In this document: positions 8,479 to 17,539 of the stretch, piece by piece
Numbering within the stretch: the stretch's first letter is position 1
How the letters are laid out: the number at the start of each line of letters is the position of its first letter
From: an uncultured bacterium
GTDB taxonomy: Bacteria; Bacillota; Clostridia; Lachnospirales; Lachnospiraceae
Assembly: GCA_905214855.1 (NCBI GenBank)
Contig: CAJMNU010000005.1
Span: 1 to 36,018, forward strand
DNA: 36,018 nucleotides
Reading direction: 5' to 3'
Position numbers and translations under genes: made by a program
The notes under the pieces: generated by a model
What the model was told of the DNA's origin: nothing
What the model saw: the letters and a program-made list of their open reading frames with translations, nothing else
Database searches by the model: none

Positions 8479-10698
8479 CTATTCTGATTCATCCATCAGC
8501 CGTTTGATCTCTCCATCTAGCTGAAATGGTTCTCCTATTTTCTCTTTCTTTAAATCCCTAAGAGCAAAATTTGATTTGCGCAGTGTCAGATTCGGGTTAT
8601 AGTATGGATCGCCATCACGCAAGATCTCTGGCCAACGTTTCGCAAAAATTGCCACTTCTCTATTAAATCTTGCCACTTTCTCCGGTGTATCTTCCAAACC
8701 ACGGGATTTCGACTCATAATGATACAAAAGTGCATACGGATTATATACCACCAGTTTACCCAAAGAGCGGATCTTCATACAAAGATCAATGTCATTAAAT
8801 GCCACCGCCAGCTCTTCTGTAAAACCACCAATTTGCTCAAACACACATTTCTTTGTCATAAGACATGCTGCTGTGACCGCACTATAATCCTGTGTACACA
8901 TTGCACGATGGAAATAACTGTTTTCTGCCTTGTGCAATCCGATAAAAGTATGCCCTGCGATACCTCCAAATCCGATCACAACCCCTGCATGCTGTATGGT
9001 ATCATCCTGATATAAAAGCCTTGCCCCCACAGCACCGACATCCTCTCGCTGACAAAGTCCAAGCATCTCCTCGATGCATTCTGGAGCAATGATCTCAGTA
9101 TCATTATTTAAGAACAAAAGATACTCTCCATCTGCCTGTGTCACCCCAAAGTTATTGATCGCTGAGTAATTAAATTCTCTTTCCCAGACAACTACCTTGA
9201 TCTTGTCAGGATATTCTTTCTGCATTTTTTTATAATATTCAAATGTCTCTTCTTCTGTACTGTTATTTTCTATTATCACAAACTGAAGATTCTTATAGGT
9301 TGCTTTATGAAGTAATGCCTGAAGACAGATATCCAGATCCCGACTGTGATCTTTATTGGGGATGATAACAGAGACAAGCGGCTCTCCCAAGATCTCATAG
9401 GTACTATGGTAAATACCATAATCTACACCACGCTCCACTTTCTTTGCAGCGATTCCCACACGATCATAATGTGCCATGATAGCGCGTGCCCCTGCCTCAA
9501 AAGCGTACATTTTGCTTTCTGGATTGCTCGCTGTAGAACCTTGATGGCATCTCCAATGATACAGTACCTTTGGAATATGATAAATTTTCCTTGCTGCTTC
9601 TGTGCAGCGGAAAATAAAGTCATAATCCTGTGCCCCATCAAACTCAGCACGAAATCCTCCCACTGCATCCACAAGATCATGATTTACTACAAACAAATGG
9701 CAGATATAATTGACACTGCAAAGAAGATCTGGATTAAAATCCGGTTTAAAATGTGGATCAAATAAAGAACCACCATCCATGTCCAACTTATCCTCATCTG
9801 AATAGATCACATCATACTCTGGATCTGCATTGATCGCTTTCACGCACTCAAACAGCGCATTTTGAGTAATCGTATCATCATGATCAGCAAGCACAATAAA
9901 ATCACCTGTCGCCATCTCTAAAGCGGCATTGGTATTTCCCGCAATTCCTTTATTTTCTCCAAGAATAACATAGCGCACTCTCTGGTCTTTCTGTGCATAC
10001 TTTTCCAGAACCCGCTCTACACTCTCTCCTCTTGGGCTTCCATCTGCAATACAGATCTCAAAATTAGAGTAGGTCTGTGCCAAGATCGAATCCAACATCT
10101 CTCTCAGATAACGCTCCGGAGTCTTATATGCTGGAATCACAATAGAAAGTTTTGGTTCATACTCAAACGATGTCTGTCTCTGTTGCTCCAATTCTTCCTC
10201 TGTAGGTTTGGTCAGCTCATACCACTCGCCATAATCATAATCATTATCGATCCCCTGCAGCTTATGCTTCGATTTTTTAATCAGGGCACGCACCCCGTTT
10301 TCCTTATAAAAATCCCATGCAACACGCACCGTCTCCATATTCATAAGGTCTTTGATCTTCTGCATCCGCTTGTGTGCCACACTGCTTCTCTTTGCGATCA
10401 GATCTTCATTGTATTTGATGCGTGCATGGTGACCGTCACACTGGATCACCAGATAATAATCCTTTCCTCTCTCATATGGGAACTGGATATCAAATCCAAA
10501 ATCTTTATCATAGGTCTCTTTAAAGTAGATCTGACTCACATCATCTCTTCTGGTAGAAACATAATGAAAGGAAACCTCTTTTTTCTGCCCATCCAGCACC
10601 TGAAACGATGCCTGAGACTTAGGAGTCTTTCCAATTACCCAGCCGTTTAACTGAATATTGTTCTCGCGGATACGCACCACGTCTACATTATACTTCAT
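8479..10698 (-). CDS. Large glycosyltransferase with two GT2 domains
   Basis: A 739-residue cytoplasmic protein with two GT-A modules. The N-terminal ~150 residues (NVDVVRIRENNIQLNGWVIG onward) look like a beta-rich accessory domain. GT2 module 1 starts at LSIVIPAYKTP and carries ADGSPRG and LADHDDTI. GT2 module 2 starts at VSVIIPNKDHS and has IIENNSTEEE and LFLNNDTEI. This two-module layout is common in rhamnan/O-antigen synthesis proteins that add two linkages in turn. The start is taken at 10698, one base after the stop of the upstream gene (TAAgATG). The frame is open 30 codons further, but those overlap the upstream gene and look non-coding (KKKEQKRK). The ribosome site GAAGGAG lies about 12 bases upstream, within the previous gene, suggesting translational coupling. 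Confidence 0.9.
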   Translation of the reverse strand: MKYNVDVVRIRENNIQLNGWVIGKTPKSQASFQVLDGQKKEVSFHYVSTRRDDVSQIYFKETYDKDFGFDIQFPYERGKDYYLVIQCDGHHARIKYNEDLIAKRSSVAHKRMQKIKDLMNMETVRVAWDFYKENGVRALIKKSKHKLQGIDNDYDYGEWYELTKPTEEELEQQRQTSFEYEPKLSIVIPAYKTPERYLREMLDSILAQTYSNFEICIADGSPRGESVERVLEKYAQKDQRVRYVILGENKGIAGNTNAALEMATGDFIVLADHDDTITQNALFECVKAINADPEYDVIYSDEDKLDMDGGSLFDPHFKPDFNPDLLCSVNYICHLFVVNHDLVDAVGGFRAEFDGAQDYDFIFRCTEAARKIYHIPKVLYHWRCHQGSTASNPESKMYAFEAGARAIMAHYDRVGIAAKKVERGVDYGIYHSTYEILGEPLVSVIIPNKDHSRDLDICLQALLHKATYKNLQFVIIENNSTEEETFEYYKKMQKEYPDKIKVVVWEREFNYSAINNFGVTQADGEYLLFLNNDTEIIAPECIEEMLGLCQREDVGAVGARLLYQDDTIQHAGVVIGFGGIAGHTFIGLHKAENSYFHRAMCTQDYSAVTAACLMTKKCVFEQIGGFTEELAVAFNDIDLCMKIRSLGKLVVYNPYALLYHYESKSRGLEDTPEKVARFNREVAIFAKRWPEILRDGDPYYNPNLTLRKSNFALRDLKKEKIGEPFQLDGEIKRLMDESE

Positions 10699-10699
10699 C

Positions 10700-11737
10700 T
10701 TACGCCTGTTCTCCTTCCTCTTTGCCATCGTCAGACTGTCTGTCGGACACTTTCTTTTCTGCTCTTTCTTTTTCTGACTTATCCTCAAAATTCAGACGTT
10801 CTTCCTCAACCACCAGAGGACGTTTCATCACACGGGCGTTGATGCTCATAATATATTCGCCCACTAACCCGATAAAGAAGATCTGGACAGAACCAAGGAA
10901 AAACATGCCGATCAAAACTGGCGCCATGCCAGCTGGGAAACGATCCCAATACACAAGTTTCATCACCAGATATACCAATCCGGCTATAAAACTGATCACA
11001 GAGCAGGCACTTCCAAACAAGGTTGCAAGGCGCAGTCCCGCCTTTGTATAAGAAGTAATGGACAGCATGGCAGCATCAAACAGAGTAAAGAAATTGTTTT
11101 TTGTCTTTCCGGCACGACGCTTTGGCTGTTCATATGGGATTTCCTTGCGCTTGTATCCCAACTCTGCCACAATCCCTCTCAAAAACGGGGTCGGATCATC
11201 CAAGTTTCTCAAAATCTCTATAAAAGAACGGTCATACAGACCGGATCCTGTAAAATGCTCAATCTGTTCTACATTAGAAAGTTTTTTGATCATCTTATAA
11301 TAACAGCTTCTCAGCCAATACATCACACGATTTTCCTGACTGCTCGTCTTGATCCCAATCACGATCTTGTATCCATTTTCCCACTCATGGACATAAGTTG
11401 GGATCAATTCTATCGGATCCTGAAAATCACAAACCATACAGATCACACAATCTCCTGTTGTCTGCAGCATCCCATAATACGGAGAATTGAACTGTCCAAA
11501 GTTTTTCGCATTAAAAATCGCTTTGATCTTAGGATTTGCTGCACAAAGTTCTCTCAAAAGCGTTCTTGTATTATCTTTTGAGTCATTGTCAATAAACAGG
11601 ATCTCATAATCGTACTGCGGCAGATCTCTTGTCAGAGTCTCGATCACAGCTTGGCTGATGGGAACTACATTTTCTTCCTCGTTGTAACAAGGAATCATAA
11701 TACTGATCTTTTTCATAAAATTTTCTTCACTTTCCAT
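10700..11737 (-). CDS. GtrB/DPM1-type polyprenyl-phosphate glycosyltransferase
   Basis: Family 2 enzyme that charges undecaprenyl phosphate with one sugar (Und-P-hexose), for use by an outside-facing transferase. The N-terminal GT-A domain starts ISIMIPCYNEEENV and has LFIDNDSKDN and the DxxD metal motif DFQD (D104, D107). Two C-terminal membrane segments follow (about 240-262 and 275-300), with the typical GMFFLGSVQ...IGLVGEYI pattern. A charged tail ends the protein. ATG 11737 has AAGGAAG about 13 bases upstream; an ATG 7 codons later is possible. GacI of the group A carbohydrate pathway belongs to this family and makes Und-P-GlcNAc for side-chain addition. A GtrC/GtrA-type partner is not visible in the window. 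Confidence 0.9.
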   Translation of the reverse strand: MESEENFMKKISIMIPCYNEEENVVPISQAVIETLTRDLPQYDYEILFIDNDSKDNTRTLLRELCAANPKIKAIFNAKNFGQFNSPYYGMLQTTGDCVICMVCDFQDPIELIPTYVHEWENGYKIVIGIKTSSQENRVMYWLRSCYYKMIKKLSNVEQIEHFTGSGLYDRSFIEILRNLDDPTPFLRGIVAELGYKRKEIPYEQPKRRAGKTKNNFFTLFDAAMLSITSYTKAGLRLATLFGSACSVISFIAGLVYLVMKLVYWDRFPAGMAPVLIGMFFLGSVQIFFIGLVGEYIMSINARVMKRPLVVEEERLNFEDKSEKERAEKKVSDRQSDDGKEEGEQA

Positions 11738-11800
11738 TGTCTTTTGCTTTCTTCCTTTTTTACCAAATTCAGATGCCCCTTGCTGTATCTATGGGGAATG

Positions 11801-12730
11801 TCAATCTTCCATGTACTTGCTGGTCATACGTCTGATCCCCTCTTCAAAACTGATCTGTGGTTTCCAGCCGGTCACTTCGATCAATTTTGAGATATCTGGG
11901 ATCAGATTCACTGGTCCTTCTGCATTGGAAGGTCGAGTCCCATAAGAACTGCTTCCTTTCTTAGGACTCTGCTCATATATTTTTTCAATAAACCAGCGCA
12001 ACGGTTTGGTATCCTCTCTGTTTCCGGCTACATTATAGATACTTCCAAAGCCTCCCAACATTTTGTCACACAATGCCAGTGCTGTCAATGCTTTTGCTGC
12101 ATCCTCAATATAAAGGAAATTCCAAAGCTGCAAACATTCACTCAAATCCAAATGACCACCTTCAAAAAATGTCTTTACACAGCTTTCCACCAATGTCCAT
12201 GGATGGTCTCCTGAACCATACACGCTGAAAATACGGGCATGGACAAAATCCATTCCCCACTCTGTGCAAAGTCTCTCTCCCATTTCTCCCACTTCCAGTT
12301 TACATTTTCCATATTCTGTGAGTGGATTACAGCAAATATCTTCTTTCATGGTATCCATACAGCGTCCATACTCAGCCTGAGAACCACTGAACAAAAAACG
12401 TCTGCACCCCAATTTCCTTGCTGCGATCATTGCCTGTCTGGAATATTCTATATTTTTTCTCTGAAGTTCCGGTTTTTTTCTGTTTTCACTGCCAGAACCA
12501 TCCCATCCAAGGTGTAAAAAGATATCTGCCCCTTCCTTGATCTTTTCTGGAAGAGATGGCAGATCCTCAAGACTGCCATCCAAAAGCGTAACATTCCCTA
12601 TCTTGCCAAGTGTATCTCGGGTCTGCGACTGAGGGCGCACCAGCGCATAGATCTTGATACCTTTCTTTGATAATTCTTCTGCCAAAGCCAGTCCTATAAA
12701 ACTGGTGGCACCCGTCATCACAACTGTCAT
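11801..12730 (-). CDS. NAD-dependent epimerase/dehydratase (extended SDR), nucleotide-sugar enzyme
   Basis: Extended short-chain dehydrogenase of 309 residues that would modify a nucleotide sugar. The NAD-binding loop is GATSFIG (7-13). The active site shows SGSQAEY (115-121) and Y140-GKC-K144 (YxxxK). The C-terminal part has the WKPQISFEEGIRRM pattern shared by RmlB/RmlD/GalE-like enzymes. GGGAAAAAG lies just upstream of the ATG. It sits between the TPP-dependent enzyme and the GtrB-like gene, so the pair probably makes a special activated sugar for this operon. The substrate cannot be assigned: reductase or epimerase of a 4-keto-sugar are both possible. Confidence 0.88.
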   Translation of the reverse strand: MTVVMTGATSFIGLALAEELSKKGIKIYALVRPQSQTRDTLGKIGNVTLLDGSLEDLPSLPEKIKEGADIFLHLGWDGSGSENRKKPELQRKNIEYSRQAMIAARKLGCRRFLFSGSQAEYGRCMDTMKEDICCNPLTEYGKCKLEVGEMGERLCTEWGMDFVHARIFSVYGSGDHPWTLVESCVKTFFEGGHLDLSECLQLWNFLYIEDAAKALTALALCDKMLGGFGSIYNVAGNREDTKPLRWFIEKIYEQSPKKGSSSYGTRPSNAEGPVNLIPDISKLIEVTGWKPQISFEEGIRRMTSKYMED

Positions 12731-12792
12731 CTTTTTCCCTTTCTCTTCCTCTGATTTTTCTTTGTGAACAAAATCACTATGATACCTATATA

Positions 12793-14856
12793 TTAGATAT
12801 ACATATTCTTTTCCAATTCTTCTCTGGACAAAAATGGTGCCAGATCCTCTAAAGGCGGAGATACCATAGTTCCATCCGGAAGTCTCTTTGCAGCAGATTT
12901 TGGCTCAAATTTCTGTTCTATATCCACAAATACCTCACAGATCACCGGTCCTTCCATCTGAAGTGCTTTCTCAATCCCCTCTGCCAACTCATGGTTGTGT
13001 TTTACACATATATATGGATAACCATACGCTTCTGCCAGTTTCTCCATCTTCGGAAAACTCAGGTCGTGACTGTCATCACCAATTCCTACTAATGGCTCTC
13101 CAAAAAAGTTCTTTTGTGTCTGACGGATGGAATGATATCCTCCATTATTGATCAAAAATATCTTGATATCCATTTGATGATGGATGATCGTCTGAAGTTC
13201 CTGAAGATTCATCTGGATACTTCCGTCTCCTGTCACAAGGATCACCCGTCTCCTGCCTTCTGACAGCTCTTTTCCATCTTTTAAGGCTGCCCATGCTCCA
13301 ATTGCAGCTGGCAGGTCGTATCCCATAGATGCGATCGCAGAGTTGGAGATAAAACGCTGTCCTTTTTTCATGACATAGGCATGTCCACCCACAACACATG
13401 CAGAGCCATTTCCTACTACTGTCACCTGTCCTTCCGGAAGACGATCACTCAATGTCTTGATCATCGCATATACATTCGCAGGCTTATCTTCTTTTTCTTC
13501 AAAATGCTTTGGCTGGACTACCGGATATTCCTTCTTCCAGTTCTGACAGATATTCACCCAGTCTGGACAATGTGTTGTCACAGTACCTTCTGGTGTCTCC
13601 ATTGGCATAGGACGCACGATTTCTCTCTCATATTCACTTAATCCAGCCTGCCCTGTCTCTTCCAGACGCAACACTTCCAGCAATGCCTCTAAAAGATCCC
13701 TTACATCTGCATGAACTGGCATCTCTACATGCAAAGATGGTTTTTTCAGTTCCTCCGCATCAATATCATTGGCGATCACATAAGAAGCCCTCGCCCAAGA
13801 TGCCCAGTCATATCCCACCTGACGGATACTCAAACGGCTCGCAAGGGATAAAAGCACATCACTGTTCTGCACTGCAAAATTACCCGGACGATCTCCCATA
13901 CCACCTGCTCTTCCTACATAAAGAGGATGTTCATCATAGATACAATCTATACTGTTCCATCCAGTCACAACTGGTATTCCAAGACGATCTACTACCTGCA
14001 TAAACAGATCATGACAGCCTGCAATACGGATTCCATTTCCTGCATTGATCACAGGACGTTTTGCACTGCGGATCTTTGCAAGGATCTGGCGTGCAGTTTC
14101 TATGGATACTTTAGGCGGAAGGTTTTGTCTATTTTCACCGATCCCATAAAAATCTTCTGGTATCACAGCACCTGCAGAACGTCTCACAGAATCCACAGAA
14201 ACTCCGGTTCCTGCTGTCTGTCTCAGTTCATCAGAATCCGGCAGTATACGGCTTTCTTCTCCTGCCCAGCCATCTCCGCCTTCTTCATATAAAACAGCAT
14301 TAAATCCGATCAGATCATCACTTTCCACATACGCTCCCTGTACATTCAAAGGGATATCCAACCAGCATGGTCCTGGTCTTCCTGAATATGCCAGATACAG
14401 AGCCTTTTCCAGACAATAGCGGATTCTCATAGGGTCTAAGACCATCTCAGAATATTTGGTCATACAGCCAACTGCCTTTGTAATATCAAATTCCTGATCT
14501 CCCATCGCACGCAGTTCCAGCCCTGTACTGCGTGCCGTGGTATCATAACGCACCTGACCGGACAGGACTAACATGGGAATAGAATCCAGCCATCCTCCCA
14601 CTACTCCGGTGATCGCATTTGTTCCTCCCGGACCTGTTGTGACACAGAGTGCCCCTATCTTTCCATGGATTCTGGAATAGCATTCAGCAGCCATTGCACA
14701 AGCCTGTTCGTGGTGTTCATACAGACACTCCAATCCTTCCTGATGTCCCAATGCATCATTTAAGTGCATAGCACCTCCGCCAGTCACTGTAAATACTCTC
14801 TTGATACCTGCCTTCACAAGAAATTGTGAAATATAATTTGATACTTTTACTCTCAA
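12793..14856 (-). CDS. Thiamine pyrophosphate-dependent enzyme, acetolactate-synthase-like, in a glycan operon
   Basis: Three-domain TPP enzyme of 687 residues. Domain 1 has VFTVTGGGAMH and the TPP-activating E50 (EHHEQACAMAA), then TTGPGGTNA. The central domain begins near 255. Domain 3 holds the TPP motif GDGS (543-546) ... NN (570-571), with 27 residues between. Against acetolactate synthase there is an additional Glu/Gly/Arg-rich linker of about 55 residues (190-250). The start is TTG at 14854-14856, with AGAGG 7 bases upstream, and the promoter candidate at 14922-14950 would make this the first gene of the operon. No small regulatory subunit or other branched-chain amino acid gene is nearby, so a sugar-modifying carboligase is more likely than amino-acid synthesis. 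YerE, which adds a two-carbon unit from pyruvate to a deoxy-keto-sugar, is a known precedent. That role is inference. Confidence 0.85.
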   Translation of the reverse strand: MRVKVSNYISQFLVKAGIKRVFTVTGGGAMHLNDALGHQEGLECLYEHHEQACAMAAECYSRIHGKIGALCVTTGPGGTNAITGVVGGWLDSIPMLVLSGQVRYDTTARSTGLELRAMGDQEFDITKAVGCMTKYSEMVLDPMRIRYCLEKALYLAYSGRPGPCWLDIPLNVQGAYVESDDLIGFNAVLYEEGGDGWAGEESRILPDSDELRQTAGTGVSVDSVRRSAGAVIPEDFYGIGENRQNLPPKVSIETARQILAKIRSAKRPVINAGNGIRIAGCHDLFMQVVDRLGIPVVTGWNSIDCIYDEHPLYVGRAGGMGDRPGNFAVQNSDVLLSLASRLSIRQVGYDWASWARASYVIANDIDAEELKKPSLHVEMPVHADVRDLLEALLEVLRLEETGQAGLSEYEREIVRPMPMETPEGTVTTHCPDWVNICQNWKKEYPVVQPKHFEEKEDKPANVYAMIKTLSDRLPEGQVTVVGNGSACVVGGHAYVMKKGQRFISNSAIASMGYDLPAAIGAWAALKDGKELSEGRRRVILVTGDGSIQMNLQELQTIIHHQMDIKIFLINNGGYHSIRQTQKNFFGEPLVGIGDDSHDLSFPKMEKLAEAYGYPYICVKHNHELAEGIEKALQMEGPVICEVFVDIEQKFEPKSAAKRLPDGTMVSPPLEDLAPFLSREELEKNMYI

Positions 14857-14921
14857 TCGGATACCTCTCTTCGTTTTTTATTTTTGCTTTCCCGCTTCCT
14901 GTCTGTCAATTTCTATACGTT

Positions 14922-14950
14922 ATCTTACCACAGAATACACTAACCGTCTA
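14922..14950 (-). promoter_or_regulatory. Candidate promoter of the left polysaccharide operon
   Basis: On the - strand: -35 TAGACG (14945-14950; 4 of 6), 17-base spacer, -10 TAAGAT (14922-14927; 5 of 6), with a TGn extended -10 immediately before it. It faces the TTG start at 14856, leaving a leader of about 60 bases. Confidence 0.42.
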
Positions 14951-15156
14951 CGAAAGACTTCCTTGCTTTCCGACTTTTCTGCTTTTTCCATTTCTCATAA
15001 CATCATAGCAGATGAAAACCGTAAATGAAAAAATACAGATATTCTGCTGTCTTTTCTCACCTTTGTCATCTCCTTCCAATCTTACCAGCAATCCTCACTT
15101 TCACTCTCCCTCCCCCTACGCTATAATCACGTCGTAAGGCAACAACGGCTTTTCGT

Positions 15157-15183
15157 TACAAGTACAATTCAAGGTACAAGTAC
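15157..15183 (+). promoter_or_regulatory. Direct repeat TACAAGTAC, possible regulator site
   Basis: Two exact 9-base copies, 18 bases apart start to start, lie about 30 bases after a + strand TATAAT (15122-15127) and 87 bases before the start of the cell-wall-binding protein gene. Same-face direct repeats of this size are typical of response-regulator binding, but no known consensus is recognised. Confidence 0.3.
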
Positions 15184-15269
15184 GCATAGCAATTGCATTT
15201 TCATTGTGTTTCAATTGTATTCCAAGTTATTCTATTTCAATTTTCACATTCAAAAAAGGAGAGAACAAC

Positions 15270-16628
15270 ATGAGAAAAGAATCTAAATTTTTAGCAGTAT
15301 TATCTGCTGCGGCATTGATGGCCGTTCTTGCACCAAAGATGACAACATTTCCAGCGACAGCATCTGTCTTTGCCAAAACAAACGGATGGACAGAAGAAAA
15401 TGGGAACTGGGTATATTATGGCTCTGAAGGATATTTGGAGACAGATACATGGAAAAAAGTCAATGACAACTGGTATTATCTGGATTCCGATGGTAATTTG
15501 ACTTTTAACCAGAAAATTGATGACCGTTATGTGGGAAGTGATGGTTCTATGGTGACAAACACATGGATCTCCATTGAAAATGAAGAAGACTGGGATGTAG
15601 AGGATGCCCCTTCCCAGTACTGGTACTACTTTGACAAAAATGGTCGTGCCGTAAACTCTAGATGGTACACGATCAATGACAAACAGTATTACTTTAATGA
15701 AGACGGACAAATGCAGACCGGACTGATCGAGGTAGATGGCTATACCTATTTCTGTGGAGATGAGTCCAATGGTGCGATGCAGACTGGCTGGATCTTCTTT
15801 GAAGAAGATGTCAACAATCCAGACAATGGGGATGTCTGGTCTTACTTTGACTCTCGTGGACGCCGTATTGACAATCAGACAGATAAAAAAATTGATGGAA
15901 AATACTATACTTTTATAGATGGTGCGATGCAGACCGGATGGGTTAAAACCGGCAATGCAACTGCTTCCAACGCAGATGGCTCTGCCACAGACCTTCTCCT
16001 GTCCAATTACCAGCACTATTCCACAGAGGATGGAAGCCGTTCCGAAGGGTGGATGGAACTGGAAGGAATTGAAGGAATCCACAGTATTGATGAATCTTAC
16101 TGGTTCTATTTAAAAAATGGAAAACCACATGCAGCTTCCAATCATTCTCTTGAACTGTTTACAATCGATTCTAAAAAATACTGCTTCAATGAGAAAGGTG
16201 TCATGCAGACCGGACTGAAAAACATCACATTGGAAGATGGGACTACTGCTAATTTTTACTTTGGTGAAGAAGGAGAAGGCGGTGCGATGAAAACCGGAAA
16301 ACAGACTATCTATGATGAGGAAAGTGGTGACAGCTTTACTTGGTTTTTCTACACAGACGGCTCTAAAAAGGGTCAGGGGCTTCATGGTATTTATGACAAT
16401 GCCGTGTATGTACAGGGTAAACGTCAGGATGCCAATGAAGATCTCCGCTATGCCCCTGCTGTACTGGATGACGTATCCTATCTTGTAAATACAAAGGGAA
16501 GTCTCCAGAAAGCTGGTAAATCTTCTAAGTCTTCCGAAAGACCGGATCTGGGTTCTGGATACAGAGATTTCAGAGACGAGAACAACAAAGTATGGGTTGT
16601 GGATACGGAAGGAAAGATCATACAGTAA
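15270..16628 (+). CDS. Secreted cell-wall-binding (choline-binding-type) repeat protein
   Basis: A 452-residue exported protein. It has a signal peptide (basic MRKESK, hydrophobic LAVLSAAALMAVLAP, likely cut after ASVFA at about residue 35). Nearly all the rest is CW_binding repeats of the GWxxxxGxWYYxxxDGxMxTG type, for example NWYYLDSDGNL, QYYFNEDGQMQTG and YYTFIDGAMQTGW. Such repeats bind choline or other wall glycan groups. I see no catalytic domain, so it may be a structural or adhesin-like surface protein. The start at 15270 is set by AAAAAAGGAGAG 5 bases upstream; the frame stays open 22 codons further but these lack a ribosome site. A strong terminator follows at 16729-16771. Its place beside a wall-glycan operon suggests, but does not prove, that it binds that glycan. 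Confidence 0.9.
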   Translation: MRKESKFLAVLSAAALMAVLAPKMTTFPATASVFAKTNGWTEENGNWVYYGSEGYLETDTWKKVNDNWYYLDSDGNLTFNQKIDDRYVGSDGSMVTNTWISIENEEDWDVEDAPSQYWYYFDKNGRAVNSRWYTINDKQYYFNEDGQMQTGLIEVDGYTYFCGDESNGAMQTGWIFFEEDVNNPDNGDVWSYFDSRGRRIDNQTDKKIDGKYYTFIDGAMQTGWVKTGNATASNADGSATDLLLSNYQHYSTEDGSRSEGWMELEGIEGIHSIDESYWFYLKNGKPHAASNHSLELFTIDSKKYCFNEKGVMQTGLKNITLEDGTTANFYFGEEGEGGAMKTGKQTIYDEESGDSFTWFFYTDGSKKGQGLHGIYDNAVYVQGKRQDANEDLRYAPAVLDDVSYLVNTKGSLQKAGKSSKSSERPDLGSGYRDFRDENNKVWVVDTEGKIIQ

Positions 16629-16728
16629 ACCTAGTCAGGAAAAGAAGTCCGAATCCAGAACATCTAAAAAATCACACACAAACCACTTGCTATAGTATAA
16701 ACAACAAAAAAGGCTGTATCCCCATCAA

Positions 16729-16771
16729 CAAGCTGTGGAAAGATATCAAGACTTTCCATGGCTTGTTTTTT
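16729..16771 (+). terminator. Rho-independent terminator after the cell-wall-binding protein gene
   Basis: Stem CAAGCTGTGGAAAG (16729-16742) / CTTTCCATGGCTTG (16752-16765): 14 pairs including two G-U, 9-base loop, followed directly by TTTTTT. It lies 100 bases after the stop codon of the repeat protein. Confidence 0.88.
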
Positions 16772-16876
16772 ATATGGATTTAAAAATACTTGCATTCCAT
16801 TTACCAACATGGCATTATACATTATACTGATATTAGAACTCTCTAAACAGATATTCAGGAAAGGAAGATAAATCAG

Positions 16877-17437
16877 ATGAATCCAGACAAAAAAGAGCAA
16901 ATGAAATGGGAACTTCTTTCTTCTAAAACCATTATCCAAGATCCTTGGATTAATTTAACCGCAGATGACTGCCGCATGGCAAATGGCACCATGATTGCTC
17001 CATTTTATGTAAATCATATCCCAGATTTTGTTGTTGTGATCGCAGTCACAGATGATGGACAGATTCCTATGATCTACCAGTACCGCCACGGACTGCGTGA
17101 AGTGATCCCTGAAATTCCGGCAGGATGCGTAGAAGTCGGGGAGGATTTTGAGGCAGCAGCCAAACGGGAATTATTAGAAGAAACAGGATATCAGGCGGAT
17201 GATCTGCAATTTCTCTTTAAGATCGCCCCCAACGCTTCCTGCCTTACCAACTATGCATGGTGCTATCTGGCTCAACATGCAAAGAAAACAAGTTGTCAAA
17301 AATTAGATACCACAGAAGAGATCGAAGTAGAATTGATGTCCATCCCTAAGGTAAAAGAAATGCTGCAGACTGGACAGATTCTGCAATCTGTCCATGCCGC
17401 AGCCCTATACCGTGCTTTTGAAGTTTTGGGAGTGTAA
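16877..17437 (+). CDS. Nudix hydrolase (ADP-ribose pyrophosphatase-like)
   Basis: Cytoplasmic pyrophosphohydrolase of 186 residues, cutting nucleoside diphosphates linked to another group (ADP-ribose or NDP-sugars are usual for this type). The complete Nudix box GX5EX7REUXEEXGU lies at residues 83-105, from GCVEVGE to REL..EETGY. The preceding YQYRHGLREVIPEIPAG is typical of the ADP-ribose/NDP-sugar subgroup. The ribosome site AAGGAAG lies about 10 bases before the ATG. It stands alone: a terminator lies upstream and a convergent small gene downstream. Hydrolysis of sugar nucleotides would fit the surroundings, but housekeeping is equally likely. Confidence 0.92.
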   Translation: MNPDKKEQMKWELLSSKTIIQDPWINLTADDCRMANGTMIAPFYVNHIPDFVVVIAVTDDGQIPMIYQYRHGLREVIPEIPAGCVEVGEDFEAAAKRELLEETGYQADDLQFLFKIAPNASCLTNYAWCYLAQHAKKTSCQKLDTTEEIEVELMSIPKVKEMLQTGQILQSVHAAALYRAFEVLGV

Positions 17438-17493
17438 ACTCTTTTATTGGTGAACAATCAGGCATTCCCACTGTTTTTCAGTTATGTATCGTT

Positions 17494-17539
17494 AAAAAAG
17501 TCCAGCACACAACCAATCCTTATCCATGTTGTGGGCTGG
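17494..17539 (-). terminator. Rho-independent terminator for the small - strand gene
   Basis: Stem CCAGCACACAAC (17502-17513) / GTTGTGGGCTGG (17528-17539) with one mismatch. On the - strand the stem is followed by ACTTTTTT (from the A-run 17494-17499). The stop codon of the small gene (17520-17522) falls in its loop. Confidence 0.7.

Larger units (their letters stand above)
14857..15269. other. Divergent intergenic region (TPP enzyme operon / cell-wall-binding protein)
   Basis: About 410 bases with no convincing gene. It separates a - strand polysaccharide operon from a + strand secreted protein. Seen here are a candidate - strand promoter (14922-14950), a TATAAT on the + strand (15122-15127) with only a weak -35, and a direct repeat of TACAAGTAC (15157-15165 and 15175-15183). 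The right end has the strong ribosome site AAAAAAGGAGAG. Confidence 0.55.

Noticed and set aside
12793..14856. Calling the TPP enzyme ilvB
   Set aside because: The extra linker, the lack of ilvN/ilvC neighbours and the glycan operon context make acetolactate synthase unsafe.
15193..15230. Promoter TTGCAT-17-TGTATT before the cell-wall-binding gene
   Set aside because: Both boxes match poorly and the region is generally rich in such sequence.
15300..16082. 260-codon - strand open frame opposite the cell-wall-binding repeat gene
   Set aside because: It arises from the repeat codons read backwards; the + strand protein has signal peptide, repeats and ribosome site.
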